Made by a program: the position numbers and the translations under genes. Positions 32,966 through 41,478 of a DNA stretch of 64,000 nucleotides are shown one piece after another; positions within the stretch are counted from its first letter, which is position 1; each line of letters begins with the position of its first letter. The stretch lies in assembly GCA_015258095.1 (NCBI GenBank), contig JABZIV010000005.1, positions 8,393 to 72,392 on the forward strand, in the 5' to 3' direction. The notes under the pieces were generated by a model. The model saw only the letters and a list, made by a program, of their open reading frames with translations. It searched no databases and was not told the DNA's origin. The stretch comes from Lachnospiraceae bacterium (lineage in GTDB: Bacteria; Bacillota; Clostridia; Lachnospirales; Lachnospiraceae).

Positions 32966-34243
32966 TTATCCCCTATACGCCCGCATTTCTTCCAATAAAT
33001 CATAGATTCGTTCGCCGGAAAGTACGGCAGATCTTTGTTCTTTACAGAGACTGCCGTACTTTTTTTCCAATGCTTTCCATCGTTCCTCCATTTCTTTCTC
33101 TTCCCTTGTTTTTTCCGCTGTAAAAATGTCCAGAAAGCTAAGTTGCCGTCCTTCCTCTTCTTCTAAATGATAGAATCCTTCCCCGATAAGTCGCACGCTG
33201 CCTTTTGGCACTTTCCGAAGCATCTCGGAAGCTTTTTTATAAAGAGTAAATGCACTTTGTGTACTTTCCTGCATCAGGGAAGAGCGGGTAATGGTCTTCA
33301 TGCCCTGATACGTTAGTTTTAAGGACACGCCCCGTCCGTAAAGTCCATGTCGCTTCGCTCTATTTTCCACCCGAAAAGAAAGAAGAAACAAAGCATCATC
33401 CAAAAAGGCAAAGTCTTCCGTATCCTCCTGAAAGGTCATTTCCCTGCTGATGCTTTGGCTATCCTCCGGTCGATAGGGAACGACCTGCCGTTCATCCACC
33501 CCATGGGAGAGCCGGATAAGCATCTCCCCCTGATTCCCCAGAAAACGGAGCACTTCCTTCTCTCGCTCCTGCATTTCCCGCACCGTATGGATACCGAGAG
33601 AATAGAGCTTTTCCGCCGTTTTCTTTCCGACGGTAAAGAGAGAACGCACATCCCTGTCCTTCAGCAGCGCTTCAAATTCTTCTTTACTCCGAATCAGAAA
33701 TAAGCCTCCCGGCTTCTTCTCCTCACTGGCTGTTTTTGCCGCTGTCTTTCCGTAAGCGATGCCGACCGAACAAGATAGACCGAGTTCCTCCGAAACCCTT
33801 CTTTGTATTTCCCGTCCAATGCGCTCCGCTTCTGAAAAATCTCTCGTCGTATCCGTTAAATCAAGATACCCCTCGTCTAATGCAATGTACTCCACAACCT
33901 TCGTGTATCTTTCCAGGATGGCATGGAATTCTGCCGACACCGCTTTATATTTCTCGAAATCCGGGTAAAGAAAAATTCCGTTCGGGCAAAGCCGAAAAGC
34001 TTCCTTGCTGTTCATCGCGGAATGTACGCCGTACTTTCTCGCTTCATAATTACAGGTGCACACCACTCCTCGCTCCGTCGGTTTGGATCCGATAATCAAA
34101 GGTTTCCCGGAAAGAGCGGGGTTGTCCCGTATCTCCACGGAGGCATAGAAGGCATCCATATCCACGTGGAGGATTCTTCGCATCTCTGCTGTAATCCTGC
34201 TTATCCCTCTTACTCCTTCCCTTACTTCTATCTCATACTCCAT
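32966..34243 (-). CDS. dinB: DNA polymerase IV (Y-family)
   Basis: 425 aa translesion polymerase. 'ILHVDMDAFYASVE' (first metal Asp) and 'ALDEGYLDLTD' (catalytic Asp-Glu, usually SIDEAYLD) form the palm site; 'SCSVGIAYGKTAAKTASEEKKP' is the fingers/palm signature; an HhH thumb ('VRSLFTVGKKTAEKL') and little-finger domain follow. An extra C-terminal ~50 residues after the little finger lack a beta-clamp box I can recognise. Start uncertain: ATG at 34243 or an internal ATG at 34183 directly before 'RRILHVDMDAF'. The 34243 start lies at the end of a tandem repeat that copies its own start context. The 3' end overlaps the LRR gene's terminator. Confidence 0.93.
   Translation of the reverse strand: MEYEIEVREGVRGISRITAEMRRILHVDMDAFYASVEIRDNPALSGKPLIIGSKPTERGVVCTCNYEARKYGVHSAMNSKEAFRLCPNGIFLYPDFEKYKAVSAEFHAILERYTKVVEYIALDEGYLDLTDTTRDFSEAERIGREIQRRVSEELGLSCSVGIAYGKTAAKTASEEKKPGGLFLIRSKEEFEALLKDRDVRSLFTVGKKTAEKLYSLGIHTVREMQEREKEVLRFLGNQGEMLIRLSHGVDERQVVPYRPEDSQSISREMTFQEDTEDFAFLDDALFLLSFRVENRAKRHGLYGRGVSLKLTYQGMKTITRSSLMQESTQSAFTLYKKASEMLRKVPKGSVRLIGEGFYHLEEEEGRQLSFLDIFTAEKTREEKEMEERWKALEKKYGSLCKEQRSAVLSGERIYDLLEEMRAYRG
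33019..33066 (+). terminator. Terminator of the LRR gene, embedded in dinB
   Basis: AAAGTACGGCAG (33019-33030) pairs perfectly with CTGCCGTACTTT (33051-33062) and runs into TTTTTTT (33060-33066). It reads correctly on the plus strand, 60 bp after the LRR stop, but lies inside the 3' coding part of dinB. Confidence 0.8.
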
Positions 34244-34330
34244 TTACGCTTCTTTCTTTATTTTCCATTTACACTTCTTTTTTACCATTTACGCTTCTTT
34301 TTTTCCATTTACACATTTCTCTTTATTTTA
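34240..34330 (-). repeat. Four-copy tandem repeat in the dinB leader, each with a start-codon context
   Basis: On the plus strand CCATTTACRCTTCTTT-like units begin at 34240, 34265, 34285 and 34305 (periods 25, 20, 20). On the minus strand each reads AAAGAAGYGTAAATGG, so the dinB ATG and its upstream context are repeated. Confidence 0.8.
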
Positions 34331-34532
34331 ATGCAAACATACGTTTTAATCAATTCCTCTTTATCTAATTTTAACAACGAGGAACTCTTCTCAAGCGCAA
34401 TCTTTCAAGCTACAATAGGGCGAGAGTTACCCCGCAGTTTTTGCAATATAAGGTCTTTTCTTTAGAAAAATTTCTTTCTCTTGAATTTCTTTCTCTGGAA
34501 AAGCAGTAGAACCCGATGTAGAAAGGATGACT

Positions 34533-35168
34533 ATGATTCAATTAGAACGCACTTCTGTAATGAACCTTGAAAATGCCATTCGCGGAGCCAGAAATCCCAT
34601 GAACTCCTGGGCAAGAGGCGATTCACACTATGATGAAAAGGGCAACTATATCCTTGGCCCGAATGACTTATCTCTGGCAAAGAGACTTCGTCTTGCAGGG
34701 CCGGATCACAGAAAGTACATTCGACAGATTTTTGTTTCCGTAGATATCACTGCGCCTCTTTATTGGTGGAAAGAATATGACACGTATAAAATCAGCACCG
34801 TAGCAAATTCCACTTCCACCATGCATAAGATTCACTCCAAAGAATTTGCTTTGGACGACTTTTCCCATGACCATCTGACAGAAGAGGGGCTCCACAGCTT
34901 AAAACGAACCGTGGAAGACCTGGAACGCATCCGTCTGAAATTCGTTGAAGAGAAAAAGAAAGAAGACTGGTACACCCTGATTCAGCTTCTTCCGAGTTCC
35001 TATAACCAGATGCGCACTTGCAGCATGAATTACGAAAACCTCATTAATATGTATTTCAGCAGGAAGTCGCATAAACTCATGGAATGGCACAGTTTCTGTG
35101 ACTGGATTGAAAGCCTTCCCTACGCAAGCGATCTGATTCTCGGGGAAAAATCGACAGAGAGCGAGTAA
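34533..35168 (+). CDS. Conserved protein of unknown function (possible distant ThyX-like fold)
   Basis: 211 aa from the ATG at 34533; an ATG two codons earlier lies too close to the AAAGG site. I do not recognise a family with confidence. 'VFVSVDITAPLYWWKEYDTY' is not in this exact form, but the region 'FVSVDITAPLYWWKEYDTYK' followed by 'ANSTSTMHKIHSKEF' has the spacing of the flavin/dUMP segment of ThyX ('AP-F--RQ--RHR--S-NE-S'), with the defining RHR and Ser-Asn-Glu residues replaced by TYK and VAN. Soluble, charged C-terminus, ends 'SFCDWIESLPYASDLIL'. Single gene with a weak TACAAT promoter box upstream. Probably an ordinary cytoplasmic protein; the ThyX hint is inference only. Confidence 0.6.
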   Translation: MIQLERTSVMNLENAIRGARNPMNSWARGDSHYDEKGNYILGPNDLSLAKRLRLAGPDHRKYIRQIFVSVDITAPLYWWKEYDTYKISTVANSTSTMHKIHSKEFALDDFSHDHLTEEGLHSLKRTVEDLERIRLKFVEEKKKEDWYTLIQLLPSSYNQMRTCSMNYENLINMYFSRKSHKLMEWHSFCDWIESLPYASDLILGEKSTESE

Positions 35169-35337
35169 AGCGGTGAAACTGTGAAAGCGCGCAAAGGGAG
35201 CCGGGATATTCTATTCCATTTTTCTATAAATAGGTTTATTCTCCCGGAAAGCTTTAATCAGAAGGAAAAATGCGTTACAATGGAATGGCAGAAAAATAAC
35301 AAATAAGATTTGCTGTTTTTTCTTTGTTTGTTAAAGG

Positions 35338-35364
35338 AAAAAGAGAAGCATCTTTTCTCTTTTT
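35338..35364 (+). promoter_or_regulatory. Leader hairpin upstream of aminopeptidase P
   Basis: AAAAAGAGAA (35338-35347) pairs with TTCTCTTTTT (35355-35364) around a short loop, 20 bp before the AAGGAGG site of pepP. Could act as an attenuator or a leftover terminator. Confidence 0.45.
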
Positions 35365-35385
35365 ACAATCACTAAGGAGGGCAAT

Positions 35386-37173
35386 ATGACAGTACCAGAG
35401 AGACTAGCCGCACTGCGTAAGCTGATGCGGGAAAAGAACATTGATATGTACATCGTACCGACTGCAGATTTCCATCAGAGTGAGTACGTTGGGGAGCACT
35501 TTAAAGCCAGAAAGTTCATCACCGGCTTCTCCGGATCAGCAGGTACCGCAGTAATCACTTTACATGATGCCAAGTTATGGACAGATGGACGGTATTTCCT
35601 TCAGGCAGGAAAGCAGTTGGAAGGAACCACTGTAGAACTCATGAAGATGGGCGAGCCGGGTGTTCCGACTCTGACTGCATACCTTGAGGATACACTACAG
35701 GCAGGACAGACTCTTTCTTTCGACGGTCGTGTTGTCTCTGTCGGAGAAGGCGAAGAGTACGCTGAAATCGCAAAGAAAAAAGGCGCAAAGGTAGATTACC
35801 AGGAAGATTTGATTGATGCCATCTGGAATGATCGTCCTCCTCTTTCCGAAGAGCCGGCATGGTTCCTGGAGGAAAAATACAGCGGAGAAAGCACTGCTTC
35901 CAAGCTCTCCCGTATCCGTAAGGAAATGGCTGATGCAGGTTGCGACACCCACATTGTCTCCACATTGGATGATACCTGCTGGACATTGAATATCCGCGGT
36001 AACGATATCGACTTCTTCCCGTTGGTACTCTCCTATGCCATCATCAAGAAGGATAGCTTTGAGCTCTACATTGATGAGAGAAAGCTCGATGATAAACTGA
36101 AAGCTCTCTTAAAGAAGGAAGGCGTAAATTTCCACCCCTACAATGCGATTTACGAGGATGTAAAGAAGCTCCCGGCAGGTGCCAATGTCATGATTGATAA
36201 GGCAAAGCTGAACTACGCGATCTACAACAATATCCCGGATTCCGTTCATACGGTAAACAAGAGAAATCCGGCAATTCTGATGAAGGCCTTGAAGAATCCG
36301 GTTGAGGTCGAGAATATCAAGAAAGCGGAAATCAAGGACAGCATTGCACACGTTCGTTTCATGAAGTGGTTAAAGGAAAATGTCGGAAAGACCAAGATTA
36401 CGGAAATCAGCGCTTCCGCAAAGCTTGACGAATTCCGTGCCGAGATGGGGAACTTTATTCGGGACTCCTTCGAGCCGATTTCCTCTTTCGGACCGCACTC
36501 CGCAATAGTTCACTATACTTCTTCTCCGGAGACCGATGTGGAATTCCATCCGGGAACGCTGTATTTAAGTGATACCGGTGCAGGCTTCTATGAAGGTTCT
36601 ACCGATATTACAAGAACCTTTGCGTTCGGTGAGATTCCGCAGCAGATGAAGGACGACTTTACACTTGTTGCCATCAGTAACTTACAGCTTGCGAATGCCA
36701 GATTCTTACAGGGTTCTACCGGTCTGACTCTGGACATCCTTGCGAGAAAGCCTTTCTGGGATAGAGACATGAACTTCAATCACGGAACAGGACACGGCGT
36801 AGGCTATCTTCTGAACATCCATGAAGGTCCTGCCGGCTTCCGTTACAAGTGGAGAGCAGGAGAAACGGAAGAGATTCAGGAAGGCATGGTTCTGACCGAT
36901 GAGCCGGGTCTCTACATTACCGATTCTCACGGTATCCGTCTGGAGAACGAGCTTCTTGCCAGAAACGGTGCCAAGAATGAGTATGGACAGTTCCTCTACT
37001 TCGAGACCATCACTCTGGTTCCTTTCGATCTCGATGCCATCAATCCGGATATGCTGAACGAAGAGAATAAGAGATACTTAAACGATTACCACAAGAGAGT
37101 ATACGAGGAGATTGCACCGCACTTAAACGACGAAGAGAAGGAATTCCTGAAGAAGTACACAAGAGCAATTTAA
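35386..37173 (+). CDS. Aminopeptidase P family protein (Xaa-Pro aminopeptidase, M24B)
   Basis: 595 aa, the long three-domain form: two creatinase-like N-terminal domains (~1-155 and ~160-305) and a pita-bread catalytic domain (~310-535). The five metal ligands appear in order: Asp in 'YLSDTGAGFYEGSTDITRTF' (two Asp), His in 'NHGTGHGVGYLLNIHEGP', Glu in 'LTDEPGLYI' and Glu in 'GIRLENELL'. Removes N-terminal residues before proline; cytoplasmic, manganese-dependent. Strong ribosome site AAGGAGG. Monocistronic, ended by the hairpin at 37219-37250. Confidence 0.95.
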   Translation: MTVPERLAALRKLMREKNIDMYIVPTADFHQSEYVGEHFKARKFITGFSGSAGTAVITLHDAKLWTDGRYFLQAGKQLEGTTVELMKMGEPGVPTLTAYLEDTLQAGQTLSFDGRVVSVGEGEEYAEIAKKKGAKVDYQEDLIDAIWNDRPPLSEEPAWFLEEKYSGESTASKLSRIRKEMADAGCDTHIVSTLDDTCWTLNIRGNDIDFFPLVLSYAIIKKDSFELYIDERKLDDKLKALLKKEGVNFHPYNAIYEDVKKLPAGANVMIDKAKLNYAIYNNIPDSVHTVNKRNPAILMKALKNPVEVENIKKAEIKDSIAHVRFMKWLKENVGKTKITEISASAKLDEFRAEMGNFIRDSFEPISSFGPHSAIVHYTSSPETDVEFHPGTLYLSDTGAGFYEGSTDITRTFAFGEIPQQMKDDFTLVAISNLQLANARFLQGSTGLTLDILARKPFWDRDMNFNHGTGHGVGYLLNIHEGPAGFRYKWRAGETEEIQEGMVLTDEPGLYITDSHGIRLENELLARNGAKNEYGQFLYFETITLVPFDLDAINPDMLNEENKRYLNDYHKRVYEEIAPHLNDEEKEFLKKYTRAI

Positions 37174-37218
37174 GCCTCTTTTACAGCAGCTTCTTTCCTA
37201 TTCATCGAAGCATAACAA

Positions 37219-37250
37219 AAACGGCATGGTCCTTTTCGACCATGCCGTTT
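37219..37250. terminator. Bidirectional terminator between pepP and nfnB
   Basis: AAACGGCATGGTC (37219-37231) and GACCATGCCGTTT (37238-37250) form a perfect 13-bp stem with a CTTTTC loop. Serves both convergent genes. Confidence 0.85.
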
Positions 37251-37287
37251 CTTATTCTTAAAAAACACCTTCGTCTTGGCAAATCCT

Positions 37288-38676
37288 TTATTTCTTGGAT
37301 AAGAACTCGTCGATTCCCTTTGCCGCCGCTTTTCCTGCACCCATGGCAAGGATGACGGTTGCTGCACCGGTTACCGCATCTCCGCCGGCATAAACCGCCG
37401 TCTTTGTAGTTGCTCCATTCTCCTCTTTCGCAATGATACATCCCTTCCGGTCCGTATCCAGGCCCTTCGTTGTGGAACTAATCAACGGATTCGGAGAAGT
37501 TCCAAGAGACATAATCACGGTGTCGCAGTCCATCGTGTACTCGGAATTCGGAATTTCAATCGGTCTTCTTCTTCCGGATGCATCCGGCTCACCGAGTTCC
37601 ATCTTTACTATCTTCACTCCGGTTACCCAGTCATTTTCGTCGGTAAGAATCTCTACCGGGTTCTGCAAAAGGTCAAAGATAATGCCCTCTTCCTTTGCAT
37701 GATGCACTTCTTCCTTTCTCGCCGGAAGCTCTTCTTCGGAACGACGATAAACGACATGCACCTCCGCACCAAGTCGGAGTGCCGTTCTCGCCGCATCCAT
37801 TGCCACGTTACCGCCGCCGACCACAACAACCTTCTTTCCGACCTTCATCGGCGTATCCGCATCCTCACGGTATGCCTTCATCAGATTGTTTCTGGTTAAG
37901 AATTCGTTTGCGGAAAATACGCCATTTGCCGTCTCTCCCGGAATATTCATAAACTTCGGCAGTCCTGCACCGGTTCCCAGGAACACGGCATCAAAGCCTT
38001 CTTCATTTAAAAGCTCATCTACTGTGATGGAACGTCCTACAAAGACGTTTGTCAGAATCTTTACCCCAAGTTTCTTTACATTCTCAATCTCCGGTCCTAC
38101 CACCTTCGTCTTCGGAAGACGGAACTCGGGAATACCATACTGTAATACGCCGCCCGGCTCATGAAAAGCCTCAAAAATCGTTACGTCATAGCCCAGCTTT
38201 GCAAGATCTCCCGCACAAGTAAGACCGGAAGGACCTGCACCGATGACAGCCACTTTCTTTCCGTTCGGCTGACCGGCCTTCGCTGCCTGATAGCCATGCT
38301 CTCTTGCCCAGTCTGCAACAAAACGCTCCAACTTTCCGATAGCAACCGGCTCTCCCTTGATACCGCGGATACAAACGCCTTCACACTGTGTCTCCTGAGG
38401 GCACACTCTTCCGCAAACAGCAGGAAGCGCGGAGGAACGGGCGATGACCTCAGCCGCTTTCTCGATATTTCCTTCTTTTACCTCATGAATGAATTCATTA
38501 ATCTGAATCGATACGGGACAACCTACCACACACTTCGGATTTCTACAGTTCAGGCAACGCTCCGCCTCTTCCTTTGCTTCTTCCTCCGTATATCCCAAAC
38601 ATACTTCTTCAAAGTTCTTCGCGCGAACCTTCGGTTCCTGTTCTGCTACCGGAACTCTCTTCATCATATCAGCCAT
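37288..38676 (-). CDS. NfnB-type NADPH/ferredoxin oxidoreductase large subunit (GltA-like)
   Basis: 462 aa, related to glutamate synthase small chains. N-terminal region holds two cysteine clusters for [4Fe-4S] centres ('ERCLNCRNPKCVVGCPVSI' and 'CGRVCPQETQCEGVC'). Two Rossmann folds follow: FAD 'VAVIGAGPSGLTCAGDLAKL' (~145) and NADP 'VVVVGGGNVAMDAARTALRL' (~285), closing with 'AVYAGGDAVTGAATVILAM'. Twelve bases separate it from the small subunit gene upstream, exactly the nfnA-nfnB arrangement. Together they would form the electron-bifurcating NADH-dependent reduced ferredoxin:NADP+ oxidoreductase; the alternative name is glutamate synthase (NADPH) homotetrameric or SudA. Confidence 0.9.
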   Translation of the reverse strand: MADMMKRVPVAEQEPKVRAKNFEEVCLGYTEEEAKEEAERCLNCRNPKCVVGCPVSIQINEFIHEVKEGNIEKAAEVIARSSALPAVCGRVCPQETQCEGVCIRGIKGEPVAIGKLERFVADWAREHGYQAAKAGQPNGKKVAVIGAGPSGLTCAGDLAKLGYDVTIFEAFHEPGGVLQYGIPEFRLPKTKVVGPEIENVKKLGVKILTNVFVGRSITVDELLNEEGFDAVFLGTGAGLPKFMNIPGETANGVFSANEFLTRNNLMKAYREDADTPMKVGKKVVVVGGGNVAMDAARTALRLGAEVHVVYRRSEEELPARKEEVHHAKEEGIIFDLLQNPVEILTDENDWVTGVKIVKMELGEPDASGRRRPIEIPNSEYTMDCDTVIMSLGTSPNPLISSTTKGLDTDRKGCIIAKEENGATTKTAVYAGGDAVTGAATVILAMGAGKAAAKGIDEFLSKK

Positions 38677-38688
38677 ACTTTTCCTCCC

Positions 38689-39570
38689 TTAGTTGCAATT
38701 TCCGCATCCACCATGGGACTTCTCCGCTTCCAACAGTTCCAGAAGAGCTTTTCCCTCTTCCGTCTTATAGGTCTGCTGCCTCTTCATGGCTAAATTAAAG
38801 TCAACAAGATGGCCGTCAAACTCCGGACCGTCTACACAAGCAAACTTGACCTGGTCTCCTACAACCAGACGGCAGGCACCGCACATACCGGTTCCGTCAA
38901 TCATAATCGGGTTCATCGAAACGATGGTCGGAATGCCCAGTTCTTTCGTGGTAAGCGCTGCAAACTTCATCATGATTACCGGTCCGATAGCAATACAACG
39001 CGTATAGTGCTTTCCTTCTTCATTTACAAGGCGCTTCAATACATCGGTAACGACGCCCTTTGCTCCATAAGAACCGTCATCTGTCGTAACATAGACGTTC
39101 TTTGCAACGGAACGGAGTTCCTCTTCCATAATGATAAGGTCTTTATTTCTTGCTCCGAGAATGACATCGGCTTCAATTCCTCTTTCATGAAGCCACTTTA
39201 CCTGTGGATAAACAGGAGCTGCTCCGACGCCTCCTGCAATAAAGATAATATTTTCTTTCTCCAACTCTTCCTTAGACATCTCAACAAGCTCGGACGGACG
39301 TCCCAAAGGCCCCACGATATCCGTAAAGAAATCGCCTTCTTTCAAGTGACTGAACTTCTCGGTCGATGCCCCAATCACCTGAAAAACGATGGTAATGGTT
39401 CCTTTCTCTCTGTCATAGTCCGCTATGGTCAGAGGAATTCTTTCTCCCAGCTCCCCCAACTTCGCGATCATAAACTGCCCGGGCTCCGCTTTACGCGCAA
39501 CAAAGGGTGCTTCCACATCCATGAGCCAGTCCTTATCAACGAGATGCTCAACTCTAGTGATTTTGTACAT
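38689..39570 (-). CDS. NfnA-type ferredoxin-NADP reductase subunit (SudB/PyrK-like)
   Basis: 293 aa from the ATG at 39570, which has GGAGGAGAGC directly upstream; the frame is open 14 codons further without a site. FAD-binding beta-barrel ('GQFMIAKLGELGERIPLTIAD'), NAD domain ('IIFIAGGVGAAPVYPQVKWL') and a [2Fe-2S] cysteine set ('GTGMCGACRLVVGDQVKFAC'). A final Cys pair ('GGCGNCN') closes the chain. In Nfn this subunit binds NADH, FAD and the 2Fe-2S cluster, feeding the bifurcating FAD of NfnB. Promoter: extended -10 at 39639-39647. Confidence 0.9.
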   Translation of the reverse strand: MYKITRVEHLVDKDWLMDVEAPFVARKAEPGQFMIAKLGELGERIPLTIADYDREKGTITIVFQVIGASTEKFSHLKEGDFFTDIVGPLGRPSELVEMSKEELEKENIIFIAGGVGAAPVYPQVKWLHERGIEADVILGARNKDLIIMEEELRSVAKNVYVTTDDGSYGAKGVVTDVLKRLVNEEGKHYTRCIAIGPVIMMKFAALTTKELGIPTIVSMNPIMIDGTGMCGACRLVVGDQVKFACVDGPEFDGHLVDFNLAMKRQQTYKTEEGKALLELLEAEKSHGGCGNCN

Positions 39571-39638
39571 GCTCTCCTCCATATCCAGTAGCCAATACGC
39601 ATAAGGTAACAAATTCTGAAAAAAATCCTTATCTGCCT

Positions 39639-39647
39639 ATTATAGCA
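39639..39647 (-). promoter_or_regulatory. Extended -10 promoter of nfnAB
   Basis: On the minus strand TGCTATAAT: perfect TATAAT with an extended TGC. The -35 region is not consensus. 70 bp upstream of the nfnA start. Confidence 0.6.
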
Positions 39648-39734
39648 AAATACATTGCATAGAGATGTTTTTTTTTAGTGCAGTTCTCCAAGGAATCAGC
39701 CTGCAAAGCTTTTTCCCCTCTTTCTAAACGCAAA

Positions 39735-39766
39735 CGAGTATCGCATGCAAAGCGTGCGATATCTCG
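39735..39766. repeat. Dispersed palindromic repeat, copy 3 of 3
   Basis: Begins CGAGTATCGCATGC and ends GCGTGCGATATCTCG, the most symmetrical copy: the GCATGC/GCGTGC inner and CGAG/CTCG outer arms pair around AAA. Sits between the glyS terminator and the nfnA promoter. Confidence 0.6.
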
Positions 39767-39784
39767 CTATGAACAAAAAAGAGA

Positions 39785-39812
39785 CCCGAAAAATCCTATC
39801 CGATTTTTCAGG
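39785..39812 (-). terminator. Terminator of glyS
   Basis: GAAAAATC (39788-39795) pairs with GATTTTTC (39802-39809), extended by CC/GG. On the minus strand the stem is followed by TCTCTTTTTTG. Confidence 0.75.
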
Positions 39813-39842
39813 CCTTTCTTCTTCTCTATATTGTTTCAAAGC

Positions 39843-41237
39843 TTAGAAAGCCAGTTTCTCGTCAAAGTATTCCTTTAATTTCTCAATGGGAATACGCTCC
39901 TGCGCCATACTGTCCCGTTCTCTTACGGTCACGGCATGATCCGTCTCCGATTCAAAATCATAGGTCACACAGAACGGCGTTCCGATCTCATCCTGTCTTC
40001 TATAACGTTTTCCAATATTTCCACGGTCATCATATTCCGTCATATAGTACTTGGAAAGTTCCTCATGCACCTTCTCCGCCCCTTCTCCAAGCTTCTTGGA
40101 AAGCGGAAGCACGGCAAGCTTAATCGGAGCAATCGCCGGATGGAAATGAAGAACCGTTCTTTCGTCCCCTCCTTCCAACTCCTCCACATCATAGGCTGCG
40201 CAGAGAAAAGCCAGCGTTACGCGGTCTGCACCGAGAGAAGGTTCAATGACAAACGGAAGATAATGCTCATTGGTCTCATCATCGAAGTACTTCATATCCT
40301 GTCCGGAAACCTCTTCATGGCGGGATAAGTCATAATTCGTTCTATCCGCAATTCCCCAAAGCTCGCCCCAGCCGAAGGGGAAAAGGAATTCCAAATCCGT
40401 CGTCGCCTTCGAATAGAAAGAAAGTTCTTCCTTCTCATGGTCTCTCGCACGAAGCATTTCTTTCTTCATGCCAAGACTATAAAGCCAGTTCTGGCAGTAG
40501 TCCTTCCAATAAGAAAACCATTCCAAATCGGTATCCGGCTTACAGAAAAACTCCAGTTCCATCTGTTCGAACTCTCTTGTACGGAAAGTAAAGTTTCCCG
40601 GTGTAATCTCATTTCGGAAAGACTTTCCAATCTGCGCAATACCGAAGGGCAGTTTCTTTCTCGCCGTTCTCTGCACATTCTTAAAGTTCACAAAAATGCC
40701 CTGTGCGGTTTCCGGACGAAGATAAACGGTGTTCTTCGCATCTTCCGTCACGCCCTGGAAGGTTTTAAACATCAAATTGAACTGTCGAATCGGTGTGAAA
40801 TCATGCTTTCCACAAGACGGACAGGGGATATTTTTCTCTGCGACAAATTTCTCCATATCGGCATTGGACCAGGCATCTACCGAACCCTCAAGAGCAATGC
40901 CATTTTCCGCACAGAACTCCTCTATCAGCTTATCTGCACGAAAACGCTCATGGCATTCTTTACAATCCATCAAAGGATCCGAAAAACCGGCAAGATGACC
41001 GGAGGCAACCCAAGTCTGCGGATTCATCAAAATCGCACAATCGATTCCCACATTATACTTGGACTCCTGCACAAACTTCTTCCACCAGGCTTTCTTGATG
41101 TTGTTTTTCAGTTCCACGCCCAGATTCCCATAGTCCCAGGTATTCGCCAGTCCGCCATAAATCTCCGAACCGGGGTACACAAATCCTCGCGACTTTGCCA
41201 AGGAAACAATCGTGTCCATCGTATAATTCTTTGCCAT
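39843..41237 (-). CDS. glyS: Glycyl-tRNA synthetase, single-chain class II type
   Basis: 464 aa, the alpha2-type enzyme. '[22 protein letters not shown]' motif at the N-terminus (shown split: '[20 protein letters not shown]'), motif 2 '[21 protein letters not shown]' region at ~220 and motif 3 '[15 protein letters not shown]' at ~340; a C-terminal anticodon-binding domain (~370-455) starts '[18 protein letters not shown]'. Charges tRNA-Gly. GAAGGGGGGAAAT precedes the ATG. No T-box leader is evident. Its name in databases is glyS or glyQS. Confidence 0.95.
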   Translation of the reverse strand: MAKNYTMDTIVSLAKSRGFVYPGSEIYGGLANTWDYGNLGVELKNNIKKAWWKKFVQESKYNVGIDCAILMNPQTWVASGHLAGFSDPLMDCKECHERFRADKLIEEFCAENGIALEGSVDAWSNADMEKFVAEKNIPCPSCGKHDFTPIRQFNLMFKTFQGVTEDAKNTVYLRPETAQGIFVNFKNVQRTARKKLPFGIAQIGKSFRNEITPGNFTFRTREFEQMELEFFCKPDTDLEWFSYWKDYCQNWLYSLGMKKEMLRARDHEKEELSFYSKATTDLEFLFPFGWGELWGIADRTNYDLSRHEEVSGQDMKYFDDETNEHYLPFVIEPSLGADRVTLAFLCAAYDVEELEGGDERTVLHFHPAIAPIKLAVLPLSKKLGEGAEKVHEELSKYYMTEYDDRGNIGKRYRRQDEIGTPFCVTYDFESETDHAVTVRERDSMAQERIPIEKLKEYFDEKLAF

Positions 41238-41478
41238 ATTTCCCCCCTTCTCTTGCCCTAGTTAAAACCGAAGCAAGCGGGAAGCACTTTCTTCCAAGCC
41301 TTCTGCCGTTCTCTAAAATGCTTCCAAACCATCCATTTTAATACGCTCTAGTCTACCTGCTTTTTCTATAAAAATCCAGTCTTAAACCTGTTTGAAATAA
41401 ATAGACTAAAACAAATCCTATTGTAATATCATTCTAACGCACAGAATAAAACTCATCCCATTCCATTCGTATTTTCCC

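Noticed and set aside
34485..34510. Direct repeat AATTTCTTTCTCT twice before the unknown gene at 34533
   Set aside because: Short, low-complexity and not associated with any functional site; noted but not worth a separate feature.
38161..39591. Two plus-strand open frames of 210 and 260 codons opposite nfnAB
   Set aside because: Shadow frames; the minus strand encodes well-recognised Nfn subunits with intact cofactor motifs.
41238..41478. Possible T-box leader upstream of glyS
   Set aside because: No T-box sequence (GGTGGNACCGCG type) or terminator/antiterminator pair found; short AT-rich spacer only.
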